A stretch of DNA of 57,527 bases from assembly GCA_030267325.1 (NCBI GenBank), contig JAJDJS010000015.1, positions 1 to 57,527 on the forward strand, read 5' to 3'. This document shows positions 1 to 8,166 of the stretch, piece by piece (the first letter of the stretch is position 1; every line of letters starts with the position of its first letter). The translations under genes and the position numbers were made by a program. Source of the stretch: Desulfosarcina sp. OttesenSCG-928-A07 (GTDB taxonomy: Bacteria; Desulfobacterota; Desulfobacteria; Desulfobacterales; Desulfosarcinaceae). The notes under the pieces were generated by a model, which had not been told where the DNA came from, did not search any database, and saw only the letters and a program-made list of their open reading frames with translations.

Positions 1-1164
1 ATCAGACCTCTCATCGAGCCAGTCGTTCGGCTCTTCAACCCAGTCCCCATTTTTATAGATGCAGCCGCACTTACGATCTTTGATGGCAAAAGCCACTCCC
101 CAAGAACCGGCTTTTGTCACGTCAGCGTTTTCACTTCTAAAAAAAGGGCTAATTTTATCAAAAATCGGCTTTACCTGCCACCTTCCTTGCTGATCAATCA
201 CGCCCAATTTTCTGCTTTTTTTGGCTACCACCACAGCCAGGCCATTTTCTTGAAACTCTTCCGCGTATTCAAACATGGGTGGAATCACCCACTGATCCGC
301 TGTGTCCACATAGCCTTTCCACCATAATTTGCTATCATTATAAAATTCCTTTACCATCAATGCTTGTTGCCTGCCGGGGGCTTTTTTTTCTATTACAAAC
401 CGGCTGTGGAGCATACCTTGCTCATCAATACAAAATTCCCATGGAAGTGCCGCACGGTACTTCTCTTCTTCATACTTCCACGCACCAAAAATGGGACGAC
501 AAATCCAGTTCCCCCAAATATCCAATATGCCATAACCACCTTGGTAATATGCGGTCATTCGGCCATCTGGAGTAATTGGCGTAATAACATCAAATTTCGG
601 TTCAATCTGCCATTTTCCTGCAGCATCAAGCACGCCCCATTTCCAATTTTCATCAGCGGCTCTTGCAAGATTGTAATCTGCATAATCAGTTGCGAACGTC
701 AACCTGGGAGGGACAATCCAAACCCCTGTTTTGGAAATAAAGCCAAACTTTTCAGACTTGGAAACAAGCGCGTGACCATTGGGAGCAAATTCCCCTATGG
801 AGTCAAGTTCCGGCTTCATTATCCATTTTCCGCTTGTGTCTATCATGCCCAATTTTCCAGCTTTGGAGACTTTTGCATAGCCGTCACATGTAAAGCCTTT
901 AAACGAGTCAAGTTCCGGTTCAATCACCCACTGGCCATAGACGTTTATCACACCGAACAAACCGCCTTTTTTAACAACCGCCCTGTTATTTTGAGTAAAA
1001 GAACTTGCCCATTCAAATTGCGGATCGATAACCCATTTTCCAGATTGATCAAGGTAACCATACTTGTTTTGATTTGACGCCATACGAAGGCCATTGGGTG
1101 AAACTTCTTTACTCTCCCATGAAGGTAGGTTTTGTATTTTTTTCAGTATATTATTTAACCACAT
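1..1164 (-). CDS. WG-repeat protein, 3' end beyond window
   Basis: An open frame on the minus strand runs without a stop from an ATG at 1164 (GTG alternative at 1167) to the window edge, giving at least 388 residues. After a short N-terminal stretch of about 40 residues it is built from some eight or nine imperfect repeats of about 35 residues, each with the pattern [YF]G-[VIY]-hydrophobic-D-x-x-G-x-W-V-I-x-P-x-F/L. This is the WG (KWG) repeat, a beta-rich repeat usually seen in surface or envelope-associated bacterial proteins of unknown role. No signal peptide is visible at the chosen start. The C-terminus is outside the window, so length and any second domain are unknown. It converges on no other gene here; its start is about 100 bases from the 3' end of the flavoprotein gene, which lies upstream on the same strand. 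Function cannot be stated beyond repeat class. Confidence 0.8.
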   Translation of the reverse strand, partial: MWLNNILKKIQNLPSWESKEVSPNGLRMASNQNKYGYLDQSGKWVIDPQFEWASSFTQNNRAVVKKGGLFGVINVYGQWVIEPELDSFKGFTCDGYAKVSKAGKLGMIDTSGKWIMKPELDSIGEFAPNGHALVSKSEKFGFISKTGVWIVPPRLTFATDYADYNLARAADENWKWGVLDAAGKWQIEPKFDVITPITPDGRMTAYYQGGYGILDIWGNWICRPIFGAWKYEEEKYRAALPWEFCIDEQGMLHSRFVIEKKAPGRQQALMVKEFYNDSKLWWKGYVDTADQWVIPPMFEYAEEFQENGLAVVVAKKSRKLGVIDQQGRWQVKPIFDKISPFFRSENADVTKAGSWGVAFAIKDRKCGCIYKNGDWVEEPNDWLDERSD

Positions 1165-1263
1165 CACATTATTCTCTGTTTTGTATATATTGGATTCGGT
1201 TTTCGTGATAGTAATTCGTTGAGCAACACATCTCTTCTGAGAATGGTCAGTCGAGTTCCAATC

Positions 1264-2967
1264 TCACACCCCCGCTCCATATTTACCCAACAGTGCCATG
1301 CCCCCTTCAACGCTCCCGGCGGTTTTGATGCCCATCTGGCGAAGGTTGACCTGGGCTTCGTAAGACCGCGTACCGGTGTTGCACACCAGGATCAGTTCTC
1401 TGTCTTTGGGAAGCTCATCCACCCGCAGTTTGAGTTCATCCTGGGGAATGTTCATCCAACGGTCCGGGTATTTGGCGACAAACGGCTCGCCGTCCGCATG
1501 GGCACGGCAGTCCAGCACCAGATACCGGCGGTCCGCGTCATTTTCCCATTTTTCCACAAACGATGGCGCCTCCATGGGTTCCAGATGGTCGTCCAGTACA
1601 TTTTCCGCCACATTGGCCAGGCAGTTCAGGATATCCAGAGCAGCGGAAAAGGGCGGGGAATACGCCATTTCCAGGTTGCTGATGCGGTCAACGGTACAAG
1701 TTTCCTCCAACAGTGCGGCGACTGTATTGATCCGGCCCACCACTGCGTCGCCGCTTTTGCCAAATCCCTGAATACCCAGAACCCGGCGGGTCTTTTTGTC
1801 CACCACCAGTTCCAGGAACATCATGGCTTTATCCGGATAAAAATGGGCGCGATCCAGCTGGGACATCTGCACACTGATGGCGTCAAACCCGGCGTTGAGG
1901 GCTCCGCCAATGCTGAGTCCGGCGCCGGCCAGGGCGGCCTCAAAAATCTTTACGGCAAATGAGCCCACCGCGCCTTTGAAAACCGCCTTTCCGCCGGCCA
2001 GATTCGTACCGATCACCCGGCCCTGGCGGTTGGCCATGGACCCCAGGGGGATAAATGTCGGTTTTCCGGTCACCCGATTGCGGATTTCCACGCAGTCCCC
2101 ACCACTGAAAATGAGCGGATCAGAGGTTCTTAAATGCTCATCCACCACAATGCCGCCGGTGGGGCCGATTTCAAGACCCGCATCCCGGGCCAGATCCACA
2201 TTGGGCGTTACCCCAACCGCCATGATCACCATGTCTGCCGGAAGCCGCCGTTTGTTGGTGACCACGGTTTCAACGCGGCCGTTGCCTTCAATGGCGGTTA
2301 CCTGTTCGTCCACAAAAAAATGAATGCCATGGTCGATCATCTGATTCATGGCCATGCGGGCAAACACCGGGCTGACAAAACCGGGCATGATCTGGTTCAT
2401 GTATTCCACAATGGTGGTGTCCACTTCCCACATGTCGGCCAGGGCTTCGGCCATCTCCAGTCCGATAAATCCGCCGCCGATGATCACCGCCTTTCCCACT
2501 TTGCCGGCGGTCACCCGGGTCTTTACCGCCTCTGCGTCGTGGAGGTTGGCCACATGAAACGCACCATCCAGATCCGCGCCGGGAATCCTTAAGTTTTTGG
2601 GCTTGCTGCCGGTTCCCAGAACAAGCTGGTCATAACCGATTTCTTCAGTTTTCCCGCTTGGTCCCCGCACAGTGACTTTTTGGTGTTGCCGGTCAATGCG
2701 TTCCACCCGTGTACCAGCGCGGACTTCAACGTCTTTGCAGGTGCGGAAAAAGGTTTCGTCCCGGAGCATGTGAAAACTGGTTCTCCGCAATTCGTCAATA
2801 TCACTGACATCGCCGGATACATAAAACGGAATGCCGCATCCGCCATAGGAAATGAACGGGTCCTGATCAATAAGGGTTGCACGGGCGTCGGGCATAAGCC
2901 GTTTGAACCGGCAGGCCGCCTTTGAACCCAGGGCAACGCCACCGATAAAAAGGACATGTTGCGTCAT
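1264..2967 (-). CDS. CoA-disulfide reductase / NADH oxidase-like flavoprotein with C-terminal rhodanese domain
   Basis: This is a 567-residue pyridine-nucleotide-disulfide oxidoreductase. An N-terminal FAD dinucleotide-binding glycine motif lies at about residues 8-18. The single redox cysteine, C44, sits in the motif SYGGCGIPF, typical of CoA-disulfide reductases, NADH oxidases and the NAD(P)H sulfur/persulfide reductases. A second Rossmann motif (IIGGGFIGLE) lies near residue 165. The last 100 residues form a rhodanese domain with active cysteine C529 in CNTGTRSYEA. The fusion suggests reduction of CoA persulfides, polysulfide or CoA disulfide, which would fit sulfur metabolism; the exact substrate is an inference. 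An in-frame TTG lies 15 bases upstream, but ATG at 2967 has a GAGG ribosome site at a good distance and is preferred. It is transcribed away from trpS. Confidence 0.85.
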   Translation of the reverse strand: MTQHVLFIGGVALGSKAACRFKRLMPDARATLIDQDPFISYGGCGIPFYVSGDVSDIDELRRTSFHMLRDETFFRTCKDVEVRAGTRVERIDRQHQKVTVRGPSGKTEEIGYDQLVLGTGSKPKNLRIPGADLDGAFHVANLHDAEAVKTRVTAGKVGKAVIIGGGFIGLEMAEALADMWEVDTTIVEYMNQIMPGFVSPVFARMAMNQMIDHGIHFFVDEQVTAIEGNGRVETVVTNKRRLPADMVIMAVGVTPNVDLARDAGLEIGPTGGIVVDEHLRTSDPLIFSGGDCVEIRNRVTGKPTFIPLGSMANRQGRVIGTNLAGGKAVFKGAVGSFAVKIFEAALAGAGLSIGGALNAGFDAISVQMSQLDRAHFYPDKAMMFLELVVDKKTRRVLGIQGFGKSGDAVVGRINTVAALLEETCTVDRISNLEMAYSPPFSAALDILNCLANVAENVLDDHLEPMEAPSFVEKWENDADRRYLVLDCRAHADGEPFVAKYPDRWMNIPQDELKLRVDELPKDRELILVCNTGTRSYEAQVNLRQMGIKTAGSVEGGMALLGKYGAGV

Positions 2968-3090
2968 TTTTTGACCTCGCAAAAGATTAGGGTTAGGGTA
3001 AACCCCGCCGGTTATGGGGCGACAAAGAGGCCGGCGGTTTCGATCGGATCCTTCACCATGGAAAACAAATATGAGGATGTCTGATTTTCA

Positions 3091-3144
3091 GGCCCTGTCC
3101 AGCTATTATAAAAGGAAAAGAGGCACTGAAAATTGAACAGGGCC
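3091..3144. repeat. Inverted repeat GGCCCTGT / ACAGGGCC between flavoprotein gene and trpS
   Basis: The perfect 8-base arms at 3091-3098 and 3137-3144 enclose 38 bases that include an AT-rich TATTATAAAA. A second inverted repeat, CCGCCGG/CCGGCGG, lies at 3005-3011 and 3031-3037. Both are in the divergent intergenic region, so operator or leader-hairpin roles are possible. Nothing in the sequence decides between these. Confidence 0.4.
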
Positions 3145-3270
3145 ATGTTAAACGCGTACCGTTTTCAATTTAAACAAATGGGAAGCATTGTCAAACAGAT
3201 AAGGTGAACAAAAAAAATCCATATTTTCCCCCGGAAGCTTTCTTTTTTTCCTGTTTTTTCGGATGCATCC

Positions 3271-3300
3271 TTGATTTTCAGAAAAGAGTTGCCGTATATA
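3271..3300 (+). promoter_or_regulatory. Candidate sigma-70 promoter for trpS
   Basis: TTGATT at 3271-3276 and TATATA at 3295-3300 are separated by 18 bases, and lie about 100 bases before the trpS start. The match to the -35/-10 consensus is moderate, and the assignment is by position and sequence only. Confidence 0.35.
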
Positions 3301-3401
3301 CCAACCCTTGGATTTCTATCAAAAATTACCGCCCCAAGGCACTGCTTGTAACCGGTGTTGTGCATAAAGCGGTTCCACCACCCATATCACAGGATGAATT
3401 T

Positions 3402-4430
3402 ATGCCCAAAGAAATCGTGTTGACCGGCGTTACCACCACCGGTACGCCGCATCTTGGAAATTATGTCGGCGCCATCCGGCCGGCCATTGAAGCCAGCCGG
3501 GATCAAAATGTACAAAGTTTTTATTTTCTGGCAGATTACCACAGCCTGATCAAATGCCACGATCCGGAGCGGGTCAACCAGAGCAGCATGGAAGTGGCTG
3601 CCACCTGGATTGCCATGGGCCTGGACACGGATAACGCGATTTTTTACCGCCAGAGCGATATTCATGAAATTCCGGAACTTACCTGGATTCTCACCTGCAT
3701 GACTGCCAAGGGCCTGATGAACCGGGCCCATGCCTATAAAGCAGCTGTGGCGGAAAATGAGGCTGCCGGTGAAGTGGCCCGTGACCGCGACCCGGATCAG
3801 GGCATCACCATGGGCCTGTTTTCCTATCCGATTCTGATGGCCGCGGACATTCTCATGTTCAGAGCCTCAAAAGTACCTGTGGGCCGGGACCAGATTCAGC
3901 ACCTGGAAATGGCCAGGGACATTGCCATGCGATTCAACCATCATTTTGGCGAGCTTCTGGTTCTGCCCGAGGCGGTGGTGGATGATGACGATACCGCCGT
4001 GCTGGTGGGCCTGGACGGCCGGAAAATGAGTAAGAGCTACAACAACACCATTCCGCTGTTTCTACCGGAAAACCAGCTCCGCAAGCTCATTATGAAAATC
4101 AAAACCGATGCATCGCCGCCCGAAGCGCCCAAAGATCCGGACACCAGCAACCTGTTCAGCATTTACCGGGTCTTTGCCGATGAGGCGGCGGTTTCCGCCA
4201 TGCGAAAACGGTATGCCGGGGGCATCGGCTGGGGCGAGATGAAACAGATTTTGTTTGAAACCCTGAATGCGGTTCTGGCAGAACCCCGGCGGCGTTATGC
4301 GGCCCTTGTGGCAGACCCGCCGTCCATTGAGGCGATTTTGAAAAACGGAGCCCAGCGGGCCAGGGCCTACAGCGTGCCGTTTCTGGCTGAAATCCGCAAA
4401 GCCGTGGGGATTCGCTCCCTCAGCCGATAA
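3402..4430 (+). CDS. trpS: Tryptophan--tRNA ligase
   Basis: This is a class I aminoacyl-tRNA synthetase of 342 residues, the normal bacterial TrpRS length. It charges tRNA-Trp with tryptophan in the cytoplasm. The HIGH-equivalent motif is TPHLGNY at residues 15-21 and the KMSKS loop is intact at 208-212 ([11 protein letters not shown]). The frame is open for 66 codons further upstream from 3204, but that part is low-complexity and unlike TrpRS. The ATG at 3402 has AGGA a few bases before it and starts exactly where the family begins (MPKEIVLTG). The gene stands alone between the divergent flavoprotein gene and a long non-coding stretch. Confidence 0.95.
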   Translation: MPKEIVLTGVTTTGTPHLGNYVGAIRPAIEASRDQNVQSFYFLADYHSLIKCHDPERVNQSSMEVAATWIAMGLDTDNAIFYRQSDIHEIPELTWILTCMTAKGLMNRAHAYKAAVAENEAAGEVARDRDPDQGITMGLFSYPILMAADILMFRASKVPVGRDQIQHLEMARDIAMRFNHHFGELLVLPEAVVDDDDTAVLVGLDGRKMSKSYNNTIPLFLPENQLRKLIMKIKTDASPPEAPKDPDTSNLFSIYRVFADEAAVSAMRKRYAGGIGWGEMKQILFETLNAVLAEPRRRYAALVADPPSIEAILKNGAQRARAYSVPFLAEIRKAVGIRSLSR

Positions 4431-4878
4431 CCCTGGATAGTGCCGTCTCGAGTTTGTAACAATTTGACATCATTGAGCATTAGAAAAATCCCGAAATTTT
4501 GTTTGATGTAATAAATTCAAATCGTTATATTTCTTAAGGTGACACGATCTAAAACATCGGTGCTTTTTTTACATCAGACAGACCTGTCACGCTGGTTTTG
4601 CGCGTTTCGCAGTTTCTTTTTTGGGTTTTGTTCCAAAATGATAAACACACAAGGTCTTCTTTAAAAAAACAGCAATACCCTGTTTGGCGCTAAAAACGTG
4701 TCGGCCGGGCCTTCGGAAAAATTGTTTCCGAAAGATTCTTTAAAAATTCTATCTTATTGAAATTAAAATATATGTTTCTATTGTTCAGGATTTTTTTGAG
4801 GGTGCATGTAAAAATTAATGACAATTTTATATGGATTTGTTAGGGTGCCTAAAATCTGAAAAGAAACCAGATAGATCG
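4431..4878. other. Non-coding AT-rich stretch after trpS
   Basis: No plausible gene is seen. A weak terminator-like element lies at 4543-4570: CACGAT and ATCGGTG arms followed by seven Ts, suited to ending trpS. A perfect 8-base hairpin, TTCGGAAA/TTTCCGAA, lies at 4712-4719 and 4725-4732 without a T tract. The rest is AT-rich and featureless to my reading. Confidence 0.4.
4543..4570 (+). terminator. Possible rho-independent terminator of trpS
   Basis: A short imperfect stem (CAC-GAT with ATC-GGTG, one bulge) and loop are followed by a run of Ts starting at 4564. It lies 110 bases after the trpS stop. The stem is weak, so this is a low-confidence call. Confidence 0.3.
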
Positions 4879-5332
4879 TCAAAATATTTTACATTTTATG
4901 GATAAATGTTGATTTTTTCCGTTCGCCCCTTTTGGTACGAAAGATTGACCATTTACAGTTTGAATACGGGGGATGTTCATGACCCCAAGGCCAACCACTC
5001 TGCCAACACCTGATCCATCCATCATCTGGATGCAGGGGACACCCGTGACCCCGAGGGCAACCGCTTTGTCAACTGCCCATGACCGGCGATTATTGTCCCT
5101 TAAGCGGAAAGACAAAGTCCTTGTCCAAGCACTTTGGGGGACTGTCTGCCGCTTTCTCCTCCGCTGTTTCACCCCCCATCCCTGTAACCTCCGCATTTTT
5201 TTCTGCTTCAACGCCCGACACCTTTTTCTCCATCCTTTCCACACCCTGTTGTACCCGCCGGTCAGACAAAAGCACCTGACATCCCGGCAGGCTCGACGCA
5301 ATGGGGGGGGTACTGGTCAGATACCCCATCAC
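4879..5332 (-). pseudogene. Possible decayed ParB-like domain gene
   Basis: No intact gene fits this stretch, but three minus-strand frames can be joined by two one-base changes, near 5095 and near 5072. The joined peptide reads DFVFPLKG, then IIAGHGQ, then VDKAVALGVTGVPCI. The last two parts match the ParB/sulfiredoxin-fold signature [IL]-x-AGHGR-x-x-A-A-x-x-LG-x-x-x-VP-x-I with the correct spacing of 16 residues after AGHG. A second copy of the LG-x-x-x-[VI]P-x-IQ element follows, made by a 66-base imperfect duplication. The upstream part (from a Met near 5230) is charged, Glu/Lys/Ala-rich and unrecognised. If real, this is a broken accessory gene; it may also be chance. Only a profile search of the corrected translation can decide. 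Confidence 0.25.
4950..5070. repeat. Two imperfect ~66-base tandem repeats
   Basis: The blocks around 4955-5002 and 5018-5068 share the core TGACCCC-AGG-CAACC and flanking TGGATGCAGGGGAC/TGAATACGGGGGAT. On the minus strand they encode two 22-residue repeats sharing the pattern LGV-x-x-[VI]-P-x-IQ-x-x-[DN]-G. Several differences fall in third codon positions of that frame (CTC/CTT, ATC/ATT, CAG/CAA), suggesting the duplication was once translated in that frame. Confidence 0.5.
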
Positions 5333-5559
5333 AGGGATGAAACCCTGATCCGCTTAATTCAATCCGGCGCAAGAAACAAATCCGGAACCCTTCGAACCTT
5401 ACAACATGCTGGCTTGGGATCGCGCTTTGAACCCTATCATCGCGCACCCTTGTCAGGGCATGTTCGATATCTTCATAAAACCCACGAACCGACAGACCCG
5501 ATCTTTGTGATGAAGGATCATAAGGATCGGCAAAGCGACCTGGCATTGGGAGAGTGCTG

Positions 5560-5964
5560 ATGAAAATACTTTTGGTGGATGATGAATCGGATTTCCGGGA
5601 AACCCTTCTCAAACGGATGAAGCGCCGTAATATTGATGTCGAAGGCGCGGACAGCGGCGAGGCGGCATTGGAATGGCTGAAACAAAACCATGCGGATGTG
5701 GTGATCCTGGATGTGAGTATGCCCGGCATGAACGGCATTGAGACGCTGCAGGCAATCAAACGACATTACCCGGTTATTGAGGTGATCATGCTCACGGGGC
5801 ATGCCAGCATGGAAGTTGCCATTGAAGGCATGGAACTGGGCGCCTTTGATTATCTTCTAAAACCCATGGACATGGATGAGTTGCTCTACAAGGCGGAAGA
5901 TGCCTTTAAAATCAAAACCATTCACGAAACAAAAATTCAACGCATGGCCAAAACTGTTGCTTAA
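5560..5964 (+). CDS. Single-domain response regulator (CheY-like receiver)
   Basis: A 134-residue receiver domain with no output domain. The acidic pocket D7/D8, phospho-acceptor D51 (LDVSMPG), T79 and K101 (LLKPMD) are all present, so phosphorylation is expected. The ATG at 5560 is preferred over an in-frame GTG at 5554 because the GGGAGAG ribosome site ends just before it. It is the first gene of a co-directional block with a permease, a histidine kinase and a sigma-54 activator. A role as a phosphotransfer or stand-alone output partner of that kinase is therefore likely, though inferred from position. Receiver-only proteins can also act by binding other proteins. Confidence 0.9.
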   Translation: MKILLVDDESDFRETLLKRMKRRNIDVEGADSGEAALEWLKQNHADVVILDVSMPGMNGIETLQAIKRHYPVIEVIMLTGHASMEVAIEGMELGAFDYLLKPMDMDELLYKAEDAFKIKTIHETKIQRMAKTVA

Positions 5965-6036
5965 CACCGGAAAGTTGCCGGAAACGCTATAATTTTTTTT
6001 ATTCACATCAACCTTTTAACAAAGCGAGTTGAGGAC

Positions 6037-7335
6037 ATGAATTTTTTCAAGCAATGGGGACATTTTATGATGCAGGGCGCAAAGTTCCATGCCCGATGGG
6101 AAATGGAGATGTCCAGAAACATCCTCGGCAGTAAAAAGCGTATGTTTGTGCTCTTGCTGCTGCTGGTGCCGATCCTGATCGGCGGCATTGTGTTTGCCGA
6201 TCCGGTAACCGAAGCGCTGCCCGATGTCATCGGCGGAAAAGATGCGTACAACCCGTCATTTTATTCAATGGGCATTTTCATTGTCTCAATTCTGGTGGGC
6301 CTTGGCGCGGGACTGATCACCGGTTGTATTGGCGCGGGCGGCGGCTTCATCATCGCACCGGCCCTGATGAGTGCGGGAATCAAGGGGATTCTGGCGGTGG
6401 GGACCGATCTGTTCCATATTTTTGCCAAAGCCATTATGGGCAGTATTATTCACCGCAAACTGGGAAACGTGTCGGTTCCGCTGGCGGTTGTGTTTCTTAT
6501 CGGCGCCCTTGGTGGTGCCACCCTGGGCGGTGTGATCAACCGGGTGTTGTACGAGTACAATCCGGTCATTTCCGATGCTTTTATTACCACGGTTTATGCC
6601 CTCATGCTGGGTTTTCTCGGCTTTTATGCCATGTATGACTTTCTCAAAGCCAAAAAAACCATGTCCGGCGGCGGTGAAGACCACGGCGCCCACGGCGGAA
6701 AAGTCGAGGGTACGGATTTGGGTGGCCTTCCCCGGAAACTCCAGTCCATCACCCTGCCGCCCATGGTAAAATTCGATTTTGACCTGACCCCCGGCGGCCG
6801 AAGCATTTCCTGGATTTTTCTGGTGCTCTCCGGTGCTCTGGTCGGGTTGGCTGCTGGCATCATGGGTGTGGGCGGTGGATTCCTCACTTTTCCCATCTTT
6901 GTCTATATGCTGGGCGTATCTTCCATGACCACGGTGGGAACGGACATTTTTCAGATTGTGTTTACTGCGGGCTACGCTTCCATCACCCAATACGCCATTT
7001 ACGGGTTCATCTTTTACACCTTGGCCATGGGCATGCTGCTGGGCTCTTTGATGGGCATCCAAATCGGTGCCATGGTCACCAAGGTTGTTCCGGGTATTAC
7101 CATCCGCGGTTTTTATGCCATGTCGGTGCTGGCCGGATTTGTTAACCGGTTCTTTGCGCTGCCGGCCAAACTGGGCGGTATGGGCGTTATCCCCATTTCC
7201 AAAGAAACGGGCGCGATACTGGAGAAAATCGGAATCTGGGCCTTTTTCATTGTCATTGGCGGGTTCGGAGTCTGGGTCATTGGCACGTTCCTGAAAAATA
7301 TCGGCACGCTTCGGGGAGAAGGAGAACACATATGA
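6037..7335 (+). CDS. TauE/SafE-family (DUF81) anion permease
   Basis: A 432-residue integral membrane protein, longer than the usual 250-300 of the family because of an N-terminal extension with its own hydrophobic segment (about 29-48) and a hydrophilic Gly/His-rich loop near 208-225. Two homologous halves carry the family glycine motifs GCIGAGGGFIIAP and GIMGVGGGFLTFP, each at the start of a repeat. TauE/SafE proteins are thought to move sulfite, sulfonates or related organosulfur anions. The substrate here is not shown by the sequence, but sulfite or sulfate would suit a sulfate reducer. The ATG has a GAGG ribosome site. The stop overlaps the next start by four bases (ATGA), so the two are co-translated. 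Confidence 0.88.
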   Translation: MNFFKQWGHFMMQGAKFHARWEMEMSRNILGSKKRMFVLLLLLVPILIGGIVFADPVTEALPDVIGGKDAYNPSFYSMGIFIVSILVGLGAGLITGCIGAGGGFIIAPALMSAGIKGILAVGTDLFHIFAKAIMGSIIHRKLGNVSVPLAVVFLIGALGGATLGGVINRVLYEYNPVISDAFITTVYALMLGFLGFYAMYDFLKAKKTMSGGGEDHGAHGGKVEGTDLGGLPRKLQSITLPPMVKFDFDLTPGGRSISWIFLVLSGALVGLAAGIMGVGGGFLTFPIFVYMLGVSSMTTVGTDIFQIVFTAGYASITQYAIYGFIFYTLAMGMLLGSLMGIQIGAMVTKVVPGITIRGFYAMSVLAGFVNRFFALPAKLGGMGVIPISKETGAILEKIGIWAFFIVIGGFGVWVIGTFLKNIGTLRGEGEHI

Positions 7336-8021
7336 TTGCCAACAAAAAGAAGTTTTATGTCGGACTGGTGTTGATGGCGGCATTCTGTGCCGTTCTGGTC
7401 GGCATGTTCATGCCCATTTCCGGACATGGAAACGGGCTGGAATACCTGGACAACCTGTACAACTCCATTTCCAAGGGATCTGCTTATTATATTGATGCGG
7501 TAAAGGCGGATGTTCAGGCCATGGAAGCACCGGAGAGCCTGACCCTCACCCTCAAAATGAAAAGTGAACAACAGGCCGAGGAGACAATCCGGCTGTTCAT
7601 CAGGGCCGGGGCCCAGGTCTTTCAGGAGGGTGACACGCTGACGGTTAACTGCGACATCCGGCAAATCCTCCTGCTTTGTCTGAATGACGCCCAGTCCATG
7701 TACAATAATGACGGTGCCGCCGTATCCGGAACCTATGGCTATAATGAAAGAGCGGTCCTTTACAATTGGCACACGGCCTTAAAAGCCATGGATTTTGATC
7801 TGAAACAACAAAATCAATTTGCCGTTGCCAAAAAAGTGGATTTGGTCACCAAAAAAGCTGTGGAGACCGCTTATAACTACTACGGCATCCAGGGACAGAA
7901 AATTTCTGAACGGACCGGCGTGGTGGCCTTTTCACTGATTTTTTATGTGGTCTACACCCTGTGGTACGGCTTTGGTATCATGTACATGTTTGAAGGTGTG
8001 GGTATGCAGCTCGAACATTAA
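7332..8021 (+). CDS. Membrane-anchored protein of unknown function paired with the TauE permease
   Basis: This 229-residue protein overlaps the permease stop by four bases. A hydrophobic helix at about 10-27 follows a short basic N-terminus, and a second helix (FSLIFYVVYTLWYGFGIMYM) lies near the C-terminus. The middle 160 residues are soluble and probably face the periplasm. I do not recognise a domain. Tight coupling to the permease suggests an accessory or substrate-sensing subunit, which is an inference from gene order only. Codon use looks like its neighbours. Confidence 0.8.
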   Translation: MIANKKKFYVGLVLMAAFCAVLVGMFMPISGHGNGLEYLDNLYNSISKGSAYYIDAVKADVQAMEAPESLTLTLKMKSEQQAEETIRLFIRAGAQVFQEGDTLTVNCDIRQILLLCLNDAQSMYNNDGAAVSGTYGYNERAVLYNWHTALKAMDFDLKQQNQFAVAKKVDLVTKKAVETAYNYYGIQGQKISERTGVVAFSLIFYVVYTLWYGFGIMYMFEGVGMQLEH

Positions 8022-8166
8022 AATTCCTCTTGCTGTACCTTTAATTTTCAGCGGTCAACCTCCAACGATGCCGAACCGGGACTGTGCAGATGTCACGCCG
8101 GTCCGGCATTCGCTTTGTCTGGTTCGGCCATGCCGGCAGGCAAAGCGGGAAAGAAGATCGGTCATT

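Noticed and set aside
364..1077. 237-codon plus-strand frame at the window start
   Set aside because: It is the shadow of the minus-strand WG-repeat gene, whose repeats are clear.
2986..2998. Telomere-like TTAGGGTTAGGG
   Set aside because: Only two units in a bacterial spacer; most likely chance.
3204..3401. In-frame 66-codon extension of trpS
   Set aside because: Low-complexity, unlike TrpRS, and the ATG at 3402 has a ribosome site and the family start.
4973..5560. 195-codon plus-strand frame before the response regulator
   Set aside because: Composition is Arg/His/Pro-rich without any domain; the minus strand shows the better (though decayed) signal.
5541..5562. Sigma-54 promoter-like TGGCATTGGGAGAGTGCT before the response regulator
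   Set aside because: The GG to GC distance is 12, not 10, and the element overlaps the ribosome site.
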